Positions 45,050-55,336 are shown, counted from the stretch's first letter. The stretch: DNA of 64,000 nt from Bacteroidia bacterium (GCA_030425285.1 JAUIAY010000001.1:310001-374000); one strand, 5' to 3'. Notes: a model not told the origin generated them from the letters alone. Made by a program: numbers and translations.

Positions 45050-47866
45050 TTAGAATCTAAAGTTAAGGTTTACAAAATAAGTAGCACCACGAGCATACCA
45101 ATATTTTGAACCAAATACCGGTGTATCAAGTGCTTGATCATCTCGTAATTGACGATAATTGGCATTTCTACCTTGTTCAAAACCACCTGTTTTATAAACT
45201 TCATCCAACAGGTTGTTAACACTTGCAAAAAGACCAATATAATAGTCGCCAATTTTCCAAGATTTTCCACCTGTTAAGTTCACTGTAAAATAATCGTCAA
45301 ACTCTTCTTGTTTCAATAATTCGCGGGCAATGTCTTCATCATAATCATTAAATACATTTCCGTCAGAATCTGTAGTAAAGTTTGTTGTTCTGGTTAATGG
45401 GTTCACGTCAACATATGTATTGGTAAAATAATTAACCGTTGCGCCAAACCACCAATAATTAGGATCACGATATTCAAAACCAACCGAATATGCTTGTTGT
45501 GGTCCTCCAGCAATTTTATAATCTTTTAAATTAGAAGTTCCATAATCTCTATAACCATTTGTGAATCCAGCTATTTGAGATTCATCATTTGGCTCGGTAG
45601 TTAAATATAGGTTTGGATTGTTATCATATGTAAATTGTCCAACCGAAGCTACACCTTTAAGTTTTAAAGTTGGCAATACTTGCGCTTCAATCCCTAATTC
45701 GGCTCCTATGTGTTTTTTATCGATTCCTTGTAAAACCTCTTGAACAAAAACGGCATTATCACCACCAACACCATCAGCATAATAAAATGAAATTTCATTG
45801 GCATCTTCAATTTTGGTATAATAACCCGTTAATTTAGCCTTTACTATTGGTGAACGGTAAATGTAACTAACATCAGTAGATAAAATCTTTTCTTCGGTAA
45901 TCCCAATTCCGTTTCTGTCACCAACTACATCATGGTTTTCTCTTGAATTGGCAAACGTGTTTCTTAATGTAGGTGCTTTGGTTAAATAGCCTCCATTTAC
46001 ATCAATTAAATGCTTTCCTGATAGTTTATAAGTCAAACCACCTTTAGCACCAAGACCTGTAAACTTAACTTCTCTTCCTTTACCTAAAGAGTTGTTTGGA
46101 AAGGCTCCATTTTGATACAATCCTTCTCTTTGATAAGTGGTATTGGTATAGCTACCTGCCACGTAAAAATCCACCTTGTTGTACTTGAATTGTGCTTGTG
46201 CATATCCTGACAGGATATTGGCTAAAAAGTTATAGTTGTATTTAAACTTATCGCCTTCGCCAGCCAATCTGTTAGGATTCAACATATCGTTTTGGGCACT
46301 TTCTATGTCAGTTGCAAAAGCATCAACATCTAAATAAGTGCTAGCTCCAAACAAGTCTATTATTTCAGCAAAGTTTTCTGATTTTAAGTTCTTATAGTTA
46401 ATAGACGCATTCAATAAAATATTTTCATTGATTTCAGAACTTAAAATAGTATTGACGGTTAATTGAGAATCATCGTTGCGATCTTCATACAACGCATAAA
46501 CAGCATTTCCGCCTGTAGATGCATTACTAATATTAGCAAAATAAAGATCATTCCAATTAATTTGTCCATTGTTCAAAAACTCCTGTTGGGCTCCATAGGC
46601 ATACTCCAAATTATCAGGGAAGTTTCTAACAAAGTAGCTAGGTAATTTTTGATAGTATGTTGGGCTTGGGTTAGCACCACCTCCTTCAGGGAAACCATCA
46701 ACTATATCAGTACCGTTCCAATCTAAACGACTATTACCTATTTTACCAAACTGATACGCAACATTGGTATTCAACTTGGTTTTACTACTAATATCCCAAT
46801 AGTGGTTTAACATTAAAATAGGCTCTTCTATTTCCTTAATTCTGGAGTTACGTTTATCGCCATCGTACCAACCCCAATATTCGTTGTACTTGATACCTTT
46901 TAGGTCATAAACCTCTTGCGTGTTTGGTGATGACTTACCTCTACGATTAGGTGTGTATATAGACGTAAAGTTTAAACTGTGCTTTTCTCCAAATTGCTTT
47001 TCAACAGATGCAAAGAAAGAGTTTGAGTCATATAATGTGGCTTCTTGATAACCTTCCTTACCCCAACGTCTTCCTGCCATAATCGCATAAGACCATCCGC
47101 CATCCAATAATCCTGAAGCATAACTAGCCATAACACGATTGGTGTAACTTCTATTGGAAGCTGAATAGGTAATACGTCCACCTTCTCTATATTTTGATGC
47201 TCTAACAATCATGTTGGTTGTTCCTAAAACACCACCAAAGTTATAGTTTGAAGGTTGTAAACCTGTAGTTAGTTCTTGGTTGCGAAGAACATCGTTCAAA
47301 CCTCCCCAATCACTCCATTGTGGCCTACCATCATAGGTTTTGTTCATCTCAATACCATTGATTAATACCGAGCCATTTTCGGAATCAAGGCCTCGAACTC
47401 TAAAAAATGATGAACTGAATTCAAATGCTGCTGTACGCTGGAAGACATCTTGAGACGATTGCAATAGTCCGGAAATATTATCCAATCCGGTTCCATCGTC
47501 ATTTAACTCGTCGTCTGAAAGTGTAATGGTGAACAAATCGGCACTGTCAACAACTTTTTCCAACGTCATGTCGGTGATGTCAACTGTCTGGCCTTGATTG
47601 ACCACTATTGGATATCTTTTGGATATGTAACCCGATTTAGATACAACCAATACTTGTTCGCCAAGTGGTACAGATTCTAAAAACTGGAACTCTCCAGCTT
47701 CGTCAGTTACAACGTTTAAATCGGTACCTTCTACTGTAACTGTTACTTCAGGAATTGGTTCATAGGAAACAGCCTCGGTGACGCTACCCTTTACTATGGC
47801 TTGCTGTGCGTGCATAGCAAATGCTGAAAAAATTCCGAATAAAAAAATAAATAAGTGTTTTTTCAT
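45050..47866 (-). CDS. TonB-dependent receptor with carboxypeptidase-regulatory N-domain
   Basis: 938 residues: signal peptide (AMHAQQ), CarboxypepD_reg-like domain (about 22-105, GSVTEAVSYEPIPEVTVTV), plug domain (about 110-230, with VRGLDSENGSVLINGIEM) and a 22-strand barrel ending in the aromatic NLNFRF. It imports a substrate across the outer membrane with TonB energy. No SusD partner is present; the DUF5689 lipoprotein follows and two EEP nucleases/phosphatases flank the pair, suggesting nucleic-acid or organic-phosphate uptake by inference. Confidence 0.93.
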   Translation of the reverse strand: MKKHLFIFLFGIFSAFAMHAQQAIVKGSVTEAVSYEPIPEVTVTVEGTDLNVVTDEAGEFQFLESVPLGEQVLVVSKSGYISKRYPIVVNQGQTVDITDMTLEKVVDSADLFTITLSDDELNDDGTGLDNISGLLQSSQDVFQRTAAFEFSSSFFRVRGLDSENGSVLINGIEMNKTYDGRPQWSDWGGLNDVLRNQELTTGLQPSNYNFGGVLGTTNMIVRASKYREGGRITYSASNRSYTNRVMASYASGLLDGGWSYAIMAGRRWGKEGYQEATLYDSNSFFASVEKQFGEKHSLNFTSIYTPNRRGKSSPNTQEVYDLKGIKYNEYWGWYDGDKRNSRIKEIEEPILMLNHYWDISSKTKLNTNVAYQFGKIGNSRLDWNGTDIVDGFPEGGGANPSPTYYQKLPSYFVRNFPDNLEYAYGAQQEFLNNGQINWNDLYFANISNASTGGNAVYALYEDRNDDSQLTVNTILSSEINENILLNASINYKNLKSENFAEIIDLFGASTYLDVDAFATDIESAQNDMLNPNRLAGEGDKFKYNYNFLANILSGYAQAQFKYNKVDFYVAGSYTNTTYQREGLYQNGAFPNNSLGKGREVKFTGLGAKGGLTYKLSGKHLIDVNGGYLTKAPTLRNTFANSRENHDVVGDRNGIGITEEKILSTDVSYIYRSPIVKAKLTGYYTKIEDANEISFYYADGVGGDNAVFVQEVLQGIDKKHIGAELGIEAQVLPTLKLKGVASVGQFTYDNNPNLYLTTEPNDESQIAGFTNGYRDYGTSNLKDYKIAGGPQQAYSVGFEYRDPNYWWFGATVNYFTNTYVDVNPLTRTTNFTTDSDGNVFNDYDEDIARELLKQEEFDDYFTVNLTGGKSWKIGDYYIGLFASVNNLLDEVYKTGGFEQGRNANYRQLRDDQALDTPVFGSKYWYARGATYFVNLNFRF

Positions 47867-47924
47867 ACTTAAACTTATGATTAATAAATTGATTCTGCGT
47901 TAAATAATGATTAATTAAAGCCTG

Positions 47925-47932
47925 CAAATTTA
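47925..47932 (-). promoter_or_regulatory. Promoter -7 element TAAATTTG of the TonB receptor-DUF5689 operon
   Basis: Minus-strand TAnnTTTG match 58 bases before the receptor ATG, back to back with a plus-strand promoter at 47953. Confidence 0.5.
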
Positions 47933-47952
47933 CATTATTTATAATAAATATC

Positions 47953-47960
47953 TACTTTTG
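47953..47960 (+). promoter_or_regulatory. Promoter -7 element TACTTTTG of the secreted EEP gene
   Basis: TAnnTTTG match 47 bases before the ATG at 48008. Only 20 bases separate it from the divergent promoter, so one regulator could control both. Confidence 0.5.
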
Positions 47961-48007
47961 GCGTGAGATTTGTAATATCATAACAAAAACATAACATTCT
48001 TAACTCA

Positions 48008-49066
48008 ATGAAAAAAATTACATTTTTTGCGACCGCTTTTTTGCTAGTAGCATTAGCCAATACTTATGCACAAGAGAAGAAAAAGTACAAAATACATACT
48101 GTCGCATTTTATAATCTTGAAAACCTTTTTGATACCATAAACGACCCTAACAAACTAGATGAGGCTAGTCCTATTATGGAGATGAAAATTGAAACAGGTG
48201 ACATTTACAAAAAAAAGGTTCACAATATGGCCCGTGTAATTTCTGATATAGGCTATGAAACAGCCCATAATTCACCTGTTTTATTGGGTGTTTCAGAAGT
48301 TGAGAATCGTGAGGTTCTTGAAGATGTTGTCAACGACCCTTTACTACTGGATAAGGATTATGGTATTATCCATTATGATTCTCCAGATGTTCGTGGTATT
48401 GATGTTGCTTTATTGTACCAAAAGAAATTTTTCACACCGCTTCATACCAGTTCACATGAACTAAAGATTTATGATGACGCCTCTAGAGAACGCATTTATA
48501 CGCGTGATCAGCTTTTGGTAAGTGGCAAACTTGAAGGTGAAATGGTTCATATTATTGTAAACCATTGGCCATCTCGTAGAGGTGGTGAAGCCAGAAGCAG
48601 ACCTAAACGTGTAGCTGCTGCTAATTTAAATAAACGCATTATTGACTCTTTGCAAACAATTGACCCTTATGCCAAAATATTCACTCTGGGTGATTTAAAT
48701 GATGATCCAACTAATGCGAGTGTCAAGGATGTTTTAAAAGCAGAAAAAGACAAAGAAAAGGTTCGATTTAAAGGTATTTACAATCCTTATTATAACATGT
48801 TTAAGAAAAATGGCTTGGGAACAACAGCCTATAGAGATGCCTGGAGCCTTTTTGATCAAATTATGTTTACCAAACCATTACTTGATAAGGACTATACATC
48901 ATGGCGATTTTATCAAGCTGGTATTTATAACAAAAACTATCTTGTAAACAAAGAGGGGCGCTACAAGGGATATCCATTAAGAAGTTTTGCCGATGGTGGT
49001 TTTACTGATGGCTTTAGCGATCACTTCCCAGTTTATGTATATGTTATTAAAGAAATGGACAATTAA
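48008..49066 (+). CDS. Secreted endonuclease/exonuclease/phosphatase family protein
   Basis: 352 residues with a signal peptide (ALANTYAQ). EEP-fold motifs: FYNLENLFD, GVSEVENREVLEDVV, NHWPSRRGG, LGDLNDDPTN and SDHFPVYVYV. It is an exported paralogue of the 42596-43552 protein. Its divergent arrangement with the TonB receptor-DUF5689 operon suggests it breaks down an external nucleic acid or phosphodiester to give the receptor its substrate or to free phosphate. Confidence 0.9.
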   Translation: MKKITFFATAFLLVALANTYAQEKKKYKIHTVAFYNLENLFDTINDPNKLDEASPIMEMKIETGDIYKKKVHNMARVISDIGYETAHNSPVLLGVSEVENREVLEDVVNDPLLLDKDYGIIHYDSPDVRGIDVALLYQKKFFTPLHTSSHELKIYDDASRERIYTRDQLLVSGKLEGEMVHIIVNHWPSRRGGEARSRPKRVAAANLNKRIIDSLQTIDPYAKIFTLGDLNDDPTNASVKDVLKAEKDKEKVRFKGIYNPYYNMFKKNGLGTTAYRDAWSLFDQIMFTKPLLDKDYTSWRFYQAGIYNKNYLVNKEGRYKGYPLRSFADGGFTDGFSDHFPVYVYVIKEMDN

Positions 49067-49086
49067 AACTACCCTCAAATCAATAA

Positions 49087-49116
49087 AAAAAGACCAGTGT
49101 TTACTGGTCTTTTTAT
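49087..49116. terminator. Bidirectional terminator
   Basis: Perfect 12-bp stem AAAAAGACCAGT/ACTGGTCTTTTT with loop GTTT, between the convergent EEP gene and the small membrane protein gene. Confidence 0.85.
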
Positions 49117-49136
49117 TTTGTTATGGTATATCCATG

Positions 49137-49577
49137 TTAGTCAAACCAAGTGTTCCAAGGAATTTTAGCTAGAATTAAAATCAGTGCCAATGTATAGAAA
49201 ATGGCAATTGTTTTTAACTTGGTTTTAGATGTCAATTTCTTTTTATGCTTCGAGTAACCCATAGTAATCAAAACAATGGCCAGTATCATGGTAATAGGAT
49301 GCTCTATAATATTTGAGCGTAGTGAGCTATTTTTCATAATCTCACCCATTCCCATGTCCTTTATTAATGATAGGTAATCTGCAGCAAAAAACAAGACAAT
49401 TCCCAAAAGTAACTGAATGTGGGAAACGATTAATGTAAAAAGAGATATACGGAAATCCTTTGCTTGATATTCCTTGTTTCCAAAAGTTTTTATCAAGGCA
49501 TTTAATGTTGCCAGTACTAATATTAAAAGCACCAAATACGCCCAATAGGAATGTAATATTTGAATTGTTCTATACAT
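49137..49577 (-). CDS. Four-helix membrane protein, possible b-haem protein
   Basis: 146 residues from ATG 49577; a longer frame would use TTG 49604, which overlaps the promoter element. Four hydrophobic segments (about 8-28, 41-61, 86-106, 118-136). His9 and His47 lie in segments 1 and 2 and His87 at the start of segment 3, which could ligate haem b; homologues in flavobacteria are sometimes labelled cytochrome b. No firm family. Located in the inner membrane. Confidence 0.75.
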   Translation of the reverse strand: MYRTIQILHSYWAYLVLLILVLATLNALIKTFGNKEYQAKDFRISLFTLIVSHIQLLLGIVLFFAADYLSLIKDMGMGEIMKNSSLRSNIIEHPITMILAIVLITMGYSKHKKKLTSKTKLKTIAIFYTLALILILAKIPWNTWFD

Positions 49578-49601
49578 AATGTCAGTTTTTATTGTATGTA
49601 A

Positions 49602-49609
49602 CAAATGTA
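49602..49609 (-). promoter_or_regulatory. Promoter -7 element TACATTTG
   Basis: Minus-strand TAnnTTTG match 24 bases before ATG 49577 of the four-helix membrane protein gene. Confidence 0.5.
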
Positions 49610-49624
49610 GTGATTAAAACCCAT

Positions 49625-49657
49625 AAAAAAACCTCTTCGGAATGAAGAGGTTTTTTT
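49625..49657 (-). terminator. Terminator of the second TonB receptor gene
   Basis: Perfect 14-bp stem AAAAAAACCTCTTC/GAAGAGGTTTTTTT with a 5-base loop, 23 bp after the receptor stop. Confidence 0.85.
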
Positions 49658-49679
49658 AATTATATTTAAATAACTAATG

Positions 49680-52214
49680 CTAGAAATTAAAACGGATGCT
49701 TGTATTCCAAGTTCTACCGTAACCAAAACGGCCTGTGTTACTTTTGTTAATTCCTTTATAGTTTTCTTCAGGATTAGAAGATGCTGCTGTATTTCCATTA
49801 ACAGATTCCAAATACACCTCATCAAAAACGTTGTTTACATTCAAACGAAACTGTACTGAATTTTGCTTTTCCTTACCTACAAGCACTTTATAAGAAAATC
49901 CTGCGTCAACTGTATCATAAGAAGGCATTGATAATGGAGCCTCTTCTAATGACCCTGTTGAAAACATATCATTATACCAGTTCCATCCTGCATCGATACT
50001 TGTATTTCTACAAAACTCAAAACTACCATTAATACCTGCTGTAACTTGGGCAGCACCACCTACGTTAAAGCCATCAATAACAATTTCCTCATCATCTCCA
50101 ATTTGGTTTCCATCGTTATCAAACGTTCTTTGAGTAGCGTTATCTTTAAATTGCCATTCACCTAAAGAAATAAAACCGTTAAGTCTTAAATTATCTAATG
50201 GTCTTGTCATTACTTCCAATTCTACACCATAGTGAACTTGTTTAACTCCCATTGTTTGGAAACTAATGAAATCATCACCATTTTCACCATTGTTGTTAAC
50301 TAGGGTTCTATTATCCCAAGTTGTATGATATAAGTTTAAGTTAGCAGAGATAGCTCTTCCTCCATTAAATTGGTAGCCTGCCTCAAAGCCAGTAATATTT
50401 TCATTTTCAACTTCAGGCTGTAACAACTCATTACTTCCTCTATTGTTTTGGAATAAAGAGTCATGAAATGGTTGGCGTGAATAGTATCCAGCATTTACAA
50501 ATACTTTGTGCATATCACTTAATTGATACGATGCACCTATTTTTAAGTTATACCCTAAATTATTCACCTTATCAGAATCTTCAGAGACACCTTCTTCCTG
50601 AACATTTAAGAATTCTGTTCTTACGTGAGACTGATTTGAAATTGCTCCTTGGAAAAATGCTGAAAAATTATTTTTAGCATACTCCAATTGTCCAAAAACA
50701 CCTGCATAGTTAATTTGCTCTTCATAGTCATAACCAAAACGTTGAGAATGATCTGTATTAGGATTAAAAAACACTTCCCAAGGATTGATACCACCGGCTT
50801 CAGTTAACTCATAAGAACCTGAATATCCTGAAGTGGCACTTACAGAATCTACAGTAATAAACTCTCTGACATCTCTAAAATGGATACCATTATATAAACG
50901 CACATCAGCACCAATATTGAAGTTTAAAGTTTCAGACAATTGGTTATTGTAGTTGGTAACTAAACCATACCAGTTGTGGTTATTGTTTGATCCTCTGGCA
51001 TAATCAACAGACCCAATAGATTGCGCAAAACTACCACGACCCATAGAACCATACAATACAGTAGATAGAGCTGACTTGTCATTGATTGTCCAATCCCAAC
51101 TTAAGTTAGCAACAGGCTTGTGATAAATGTTTCTACCGCCTGGATATGCACCTCCATGTAAAGTGTTTGGACTATTTACACCTTCAAAATTCCAAGAATT
51201 GTAACGTCTACCTCTTTCACTATCCAAGAAAGAACCTATAGAACCACTACCTGCAACAGCATGCCATTGCGGTGCACCTGTTAACAAGAAATTTAAGGCA
51301 TGACTCTCATTTGGTTGGTATCCTACAGAAAGGAAATACGTTTGTCCCTGTCCTTGTGTGTTATCTACATAACCATCACCTTGCCAGTGACCTAACAATC
51401 CTGAAAAAGACCATCCTTTTTCACCAACACCAGTAGAAAAATAAGCTGTAGATTTAATATAGTTATCATTACCTACCATTTGTTGAATAAAACCACCTGA
51501 TTTCTTATCAATAGTTTTTGTAACAATGTTAACAGTTCCACCAACAGAAGAAATCGCTAGTTTAGAAGCACCTAACCCTCTCTGAACCTGAACTGCATTG
51601 GCTACATCCAATACACCAGACCAGTTAGACCAATACATTCTACCATCTTCCATACCATTGATAGGTTGTCCATTTAACAAGAAAGCAGTGTTTGTTTGGT
51701 CAAAACCTCTCAAAAACATTTGACCATCACCAAAACCACCTGCTTTAATGTTTTGAACAGAAGGTGTAGATTTTAATATTTCAGGTAAATCCCAGTTTCC
51801 AGCTTTTTCTCTAATTTCATTAGCCTTGATTGTAGAAACTGCAATTGGTGTCTTTCTGTCTTCGGCTAAATCGATAACACCAGACCCAATGATTACAACC
51901 TCTTCAAGTGTGTTGTCACTAGCTAAAGTGATTGCACCTAAATTAGTGTTTCCATTAAAAGATACAGTTACTTTACCATAACCTACATAGGAGATAACCA
52001 ACTCACCTGAAGCAGCTTCAGTAGTAATTGTAAAGTTCCCATCGAAATCAGAAGACACACCATTGGTAGTCCCCTTTTCAACGATGTTAGCCGCAGGAAG
52101 TGGTGAATTCATTTCACCGTCCATAACGGTACCCGTCACAGTACTCTGTGCCATAGCAAAACCAGTAAACAAAATTGCAACTGATAAAAATAATAATCTA
52201 GTAATTTTTTTCAT
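49680..52214 (-). CDS. TonB-dependent receptor with carboxypeptidase-regulatory N-domain
   Basis: 844 residues: signal peptide (FAMAQS), CarboxypepD_reg-like domain (about 23-110), plug domain (about 115-235, with MFLRGFDQTNTAFLLNGQPING) and a beta barrel ending in SIRFNF. It stands alone, with no SusD, DUF5689 or siderophore gene beside it, so the substrate is unknown. The promoter carries an 8-bp inverted repeat over the -33 region, pointing to specific control. A strong terminator follows. Confidence 0.92.
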   Translation of the reverse strand: MKKITRLLFLSVAILFTGFAMAQSTVTGTVMDGEMNSPLPAANIVEKGTTNGVSSDFDGNFTITTEAASGELVISYVGYGKVTVSFNGNTNLGAITLASDNTLEEVVIIGSGVIDLAEDRKTPIAVSTIKANEIREKAGNWDLPEILKSTPSVQNIKAGGFGDGQMFLRGFDQTNTAFLLNGQPINGMEDGRMYWSNWSGVLDVANAVQVQRGLGASKLAISSVGGTVNIVTKTIDKKSGGFIQQMVGNDNYIKSTAYFSTGVGEKGWSFSGLLGHWQGDGYVDNTQGQGQTYFLSVGYQPNESHALNFLLTGAPQWHAVAGSGSIGSFLDSERGRRYNSWNFEGVNSPNTLHGGAYPGGRNIYHKPVANLSWDWTINDKSALSTVLYGSMGRGSFAQSIGSVDYARGSNNNHNWYGLVTNYNNQLSETLNFNIGADVRLYNGIHFRDVREFITVDSVSATSGYSGSYELTEAGGINPWEVFFNPNTDHSQRFGYDYEEQINYAGVFGQLEYAKNNFSAFFQGAISNQSHVRTEFLNVQEEGVSEDSDKVNNLGYNLKIGASYQLSDMHKVFVNAGYYSRQPFHDSLFQNNRGSNELLQPEVENENITGFEAGYQFNGGRAISANLNLYHTTWDNRTLVNNNGENGDDFISFQTMGVKQVHYGVELEVMTRPLDNLRLNGFISLGEWQFKDNATQRTFDNDGNQIGDDEEIVIDGFNVGGAAQVTAGINGSFEFCRNTSIDAGWNWYNDMFSTGSLEEAPLSMPSYDTVDAGFSYKVLVGKEKQNSVQFRLNVNNVFDEVYLESVNGNTAASSNPEENYKGINKSNTGRFGYGRTWNTSIRFNF

Positions 52215-52246
52215 TGTATTAATTAAGATTGATTTTTAATTTTCGG

Positions 52247-52254
52247 CAAAATTA
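52247..52254 (-). promoter_or_regulatory. Promoter -7 element TAATTTTG of the second TonB receptor
   Basis: Minus-strand TAnnTTTG match 32 bases before the ATG. A TTTG lies 15 bases further upstream (52270-52273), near the expected -33 position. Confidence 0.6.
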
Positions 52255-52261
52255 GTCTAAT

Positions 52262-52284
52262 ATATCGTACAAATATTACGATAT
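52262..52284. repeat. Inverted repeat ATATCGTA-N7-TACGATAT over the -33 region
   Basis: Perfect 8-bp arms with a 7-base spacer that contains the putative -33 TTTG. This looks like an operator for a dimeric regulator of the TonB receptor gene. Confidence 0.55.
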
Positions 52285-52346
52285 CGTTAAGAAATTTTGA
52301 TTTATTTGAAGATATCCAATAATTCTCTTTGATAATTTACTAACAA

Positions 52347-52368
52347 AAAAACCTTTCAACAGGTTTTT
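52347..52368 (-). terminator. Terminator of pgi
   Basis: Stem AAAAACCT/AGGTTTTT with loop TTCAAC, 10 bp after the pgi stop; T-run on the minus strand. Confidence 0.65.
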
Positions 52369-52378
52369 CAACAATAAA

Positions 52379-54022
52379 TCAAGCTTTATTTTTATAAAAA
52401 TTCAAAAGATTGGCAGTAGATGCATCGTGATTGGCAATAGTGTTATTTTTTATATCCTGTAGTATACTATTGGCCAATTGTTTACCTAATTCGACCCCAA
52501 ATTGGTCAAAACTGAAAATATTCCATATAATACCTTGTACGAAAATTTTATGTTCATACATGGCAATGATTTTGCCCAAGGACTCTGGTGTTAGTTTTTT
52601 AATGAAAATGGTATTGGTAGGCTTGTTCCCTTCAAAAACTTTATATGGCAATAATTTTTCAACACCTGCTTCAGACAGATTACTACTTTGAAGTTCTGTA
52701 GTTGCTTCCTCTTTGGTTTTACCATTCATTAAAGCTTCTGTTTGAGCGATAAAGTTTGAAATAAGCTTGTCTTGATGATCTTTATTCCCATACAATGATT
52801 CCGCAAATCCAATAAAGTCTGCAGGAATTAGTTTGGTTCCCTGATGAATCAGTTGAAAAAAAGCATGCTGGGAATTGGTGCCAGGCTCTCCCCAAATGAT
52901 GGTTCCTGTTTGGTAATTTACTCGATTTCCATTTCTATCAATACTCTTACCGTTGCTTTCCATAATGCCTTGTTGTAAGTATGTAGCAAACTGATTTAAA
53001 TATTGAGAATAAGGAATAACGGCCTCACTTTCAGCCTTGAAAAAATTATTGTACCAAACGGTCAATAGCCCTAAAACTACAGGAATATTACTATCAAGTG
53101 GTGCATTTTTAAAATGCCTGTCCATAGCATTGGCACCACTCAAGAGTTTATCAAAATTTTCAAATCCAACAGATAAACTGATTGTTAAACCAACTGCACT
53201 CCATAATGAAAAACGACCACCAACCCAATCCCACATGGGAAAAATATTGTCTTTCTCAATTCCAAAATCCTGAACCTTTTCAATATTGGTGGATACGGCA
53301 ACAAAATGTTTGGCTATAGTTTCTTTTTCAAATGATTTTAAAAACCAATCACGTATTGTATTTGCATTGGTTAATGTTTCTTGAGTTGTAAAGGTTTTTG
53401 AAACTATTACAAATAGTGTTGTTTCAGGATTCAGTTTTTTTATTACCTCATTCACATGATCGCCATCCACATTACTTACAAAGTGGGTGTTTAAATGATT
53501 TTTATAGAACTGAAGCGAATCGACAACCATAGCTGGACCTAAATCCGAACCGCCAATACCAATATTAACGATATCGGTAAAAGCTCTTCCTGTAGCTCCT
53601 TTTCTAGCACCACTAATTATACTATGTGAGAAGTCTTTAATTTTTTCTTTTACCTCAAAAACTTCAGGAATCACATTAATATCATTTACATAAACCTTAT
53701 CAGACTTTTGTGCTCGCAATGCTGTATGGAGAACAGCTCTTTGTTCCGTTTCGTTAATGATATCTCCTGAAAAATAACTTTTTATTGCTTCGTCCAATTT
53801 AACCTCTTTGGCCAAATCCAATAATAATTTCTTGGTTTCTTTGGTTATTCTGTTTTTAGAATAGTCAACATAAAAATCCTCCCACGCAATTGTAAAATCT
53901 TCAGCTCGTTGAGCATCAATTGCAAATAGGTCTTTCATGTGAACATTTTCAATATCATGAAAATGCTCTTGAAGTTTTTTCCAAGCTTTAGTAGTAGTTG
54001 GATTTATTTTTGGTAAAGCCAT
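52379..54022 (-). CDS. pgi: Glucose-6-phosphate isomerase
   Basis: 547 residues, the standard length. Signatures: [55 protein letters not shown] and the C-terminal PGI motif [13 protein letters not shown] with the catalytic Lys. It interconverts glucose-6-phosphate and fructose-6-phosphate in the cytoplasm. It is the last gene of a minus-strand operon, 3 bp after the M23 peptidase gene, and has a terminator behind it. Confidence 0.97.
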   Translation of the reverse strand: MALPKINPTTTKAWKKLQEHFHDIENVHMKDLFAIDAQRAEDFTIAWEDFYVDYSKNRITKETKKLLLDLAKEVKLDEAIKSYFSGDIINETEQRAVLHTALRAQKSDKVYVNDINVIPEVFEVKEKIKDFSHSIISGARKGATGRAFTDIVNIGIGGSDLGPAMVVDSLQFYKNHLNTHFVSNVDGDHVNEVIKKLNPETTLFVIVSKTFTTQETLTNANTIRDWFLKSFEKETIAKHFVAVSTNIEKVQDFGIEKDNIFPMWDWVGGRFSLWSAVGLTISLSVGFENFDKLLSGANAMDRHFKNAPLDSNIPVVLGLLTVWYNNFFKAESEAVIPYSQYLNQFATYLQQGIMESNGKSIDRNGNRVNYQTGTIIWGEPGTNSQHAFFQLIHQGTKLIPADFIGFAESLYGNKDHQDKLISNFIAQTEALMNGKTKEEATTELQSSNLSEAGVEKLLPYKVFEGNKPTNTIFIKKLTPESLGKIIAMYEHKIFVQGIIWNIFSFDQFGVELGKQLANSILQDIKNNTIANHDASTANLLNFYKNKA

Positions 54023-54025
54023 AAA

Positions 54026-55336
54026 CTATTGTAAATCTGTAATTTCAGTACTTTCAGGTAAGTCTATTTCTAAATTGTCATCAAACTCAATAGCGTCTAA
54101 TTGGGTTTTGATAGGTTTAATATAATCCAAATATCTTGTTCTTAAACTATCGGAAATAGGTTCGGCTTCCGGTAGTTTTTGCTTAAAAGGGTCAACCTGT
54201 TTACCATCTTTCCAAAAACGGTAGCACACATGAGGACCTGATGTATTGCCTGTCATTCCTACCCAACCTATCACATCGCCTTGTTTTACATACTGCCCAA
54301 CTTTCACATTTTGTTTTTTCATATGCAAGTATTGGGTTTCATAAATATTATTGTGACGGATTTTTACATAGTTTCCATTTCCTCTAGTGTATGCCGATTT
54401 AGTAACCGTACCGTTGGCTGTTGCCCTGATTGGGGTTCCTACGTTCGCGGCAAAATCAGTGCCTTTGTGAGGCCTGATTTTATTTCCGTACAAGGCAATG
54501 CGTCTTCTTAAATTGTATCTAGATGAAATTCGCTTATATTCAACTGGTGCTTTTAGGAATGCACGTCTTAAGTTTTTCGCTTCTTCGTTAAAATAGTCTT
54601 TTAAGTGCTTTATACTATCTGTTTCAAATTCAAAAGCATAAAATGGCTCACCTTTGTGCTCAAAATATGCCGCTTTTATGTTATCGATTCCTGCATAGAT
54701 ACTATCGTCAATATATTTATCAGTATAAATTACCTTAAAATTGTCACCTTTTTGAAGTCTGGTAAAATCAATAGTCCACGCATAAATATCAGACATTTTA
54801 TAGGCCAAAATAAAGCTAATACCTTTTTCATCGAGTGTTTCTGAAATGTTACTGTAGATTGTTCCCGAAACTTCCTTTTCAACATATTTAATAGGTTTTC
54901 GGCTACTGTAAGCATGAATGGAATCTTGGAAATTGATAACCACATACTCTTCTCTATTGGGTTGGTAAATGAAGCATTTTGGCTCTTGAAGAGTATCTTT
55001 TGAGCAAAGGATGGTATATGGTTTACCTATTTGAAGTTTTCTAATATCAAAACTGTCTTTAGCTTTTTCGGCTATTTGATAAATTTTTGGGTAACCTATT
55101 CTGTTTCGTTCCATAATGGTACCAAAGCTGTCCCCTCTTCTAATGGTATCTCTTTTTACAATGTAATCATTCAGATTGAAACCAAATTCGTAGATTTCTT
55201 GAGGTTCAATAACGGCTACTTCCTCAACGACATCATGTTGTTCTGCCTTATCATCTTTACAATTGTAAAAAATAAATGCAGTTACTAAAACTATTAGGCA
55301 TTTTTTCCCCAATCTGCTAATTCTTGTTTGGTCCAT
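54026..55336 (-). CDS. M23 peptidoglycan endopeptidase, lipoprotein
   Basis: 436 residues from ATG 55336; the earlier in-frame ATG at 55390 would add 18 residues before the signal and lengthen the overlap with the upstream gene. Lipobox FYNC. A LysM-like region (about 60-120, IVKRDTIRRGDSFGTIMERN) precedes an M23 domain with the zinc motif HKGTDFAA and HVCYRFW. It cuts peptide cross-links in the cell wall, in the periplasm. Even with the later start, it overlaps the upstream dioxygenase gene by 43 bp. Confidence 0.9.
   Translation of the reverse strand: MDQTRISRLGKKCLIVLVTAFIFYNCKDDKAEQHDVVEEVAVIEPQEIYEFGFNLNDYIVKRDTIRRGDSFGTIMERNRIGYPKIYQIAEKAKDSFDIRKLQIGKPYTILCSKDTLQEPKCFIYQPNREEYVVINFQDSIHAYSSRKPIKYVEKEVSGTIYSNISETLDEKGISFILAYKMSDIYAWTIDFTRLQKGDNFKVIYTDKYIDDSIYAGIDNIKAAYFEHKGEPFYAFEFETDSIKHLKDYFNEEAKNLRRAFLKAPVEYKRISSRYNLRRRIALYGNKIRPHKGTDFAANVGTPIRATANGTVTKSAYTRGNGNYVKIRHNNIYETQYLHMKKQNVKVGQYVKQGDVIGWVGMTGNTSGPHVCYRFWKDGKQVDPFKQKLPEAEPISDSLRTRYLDYIKPIKTQLDAIEFDDNLEIDLPESTEITDLQ

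Noticed and set aside
49578-49604. TTG start for the four-helix membrane protein
   Set aside because: It overlaps the -7 promoter element TACATTTG; ATG 49577 is better.
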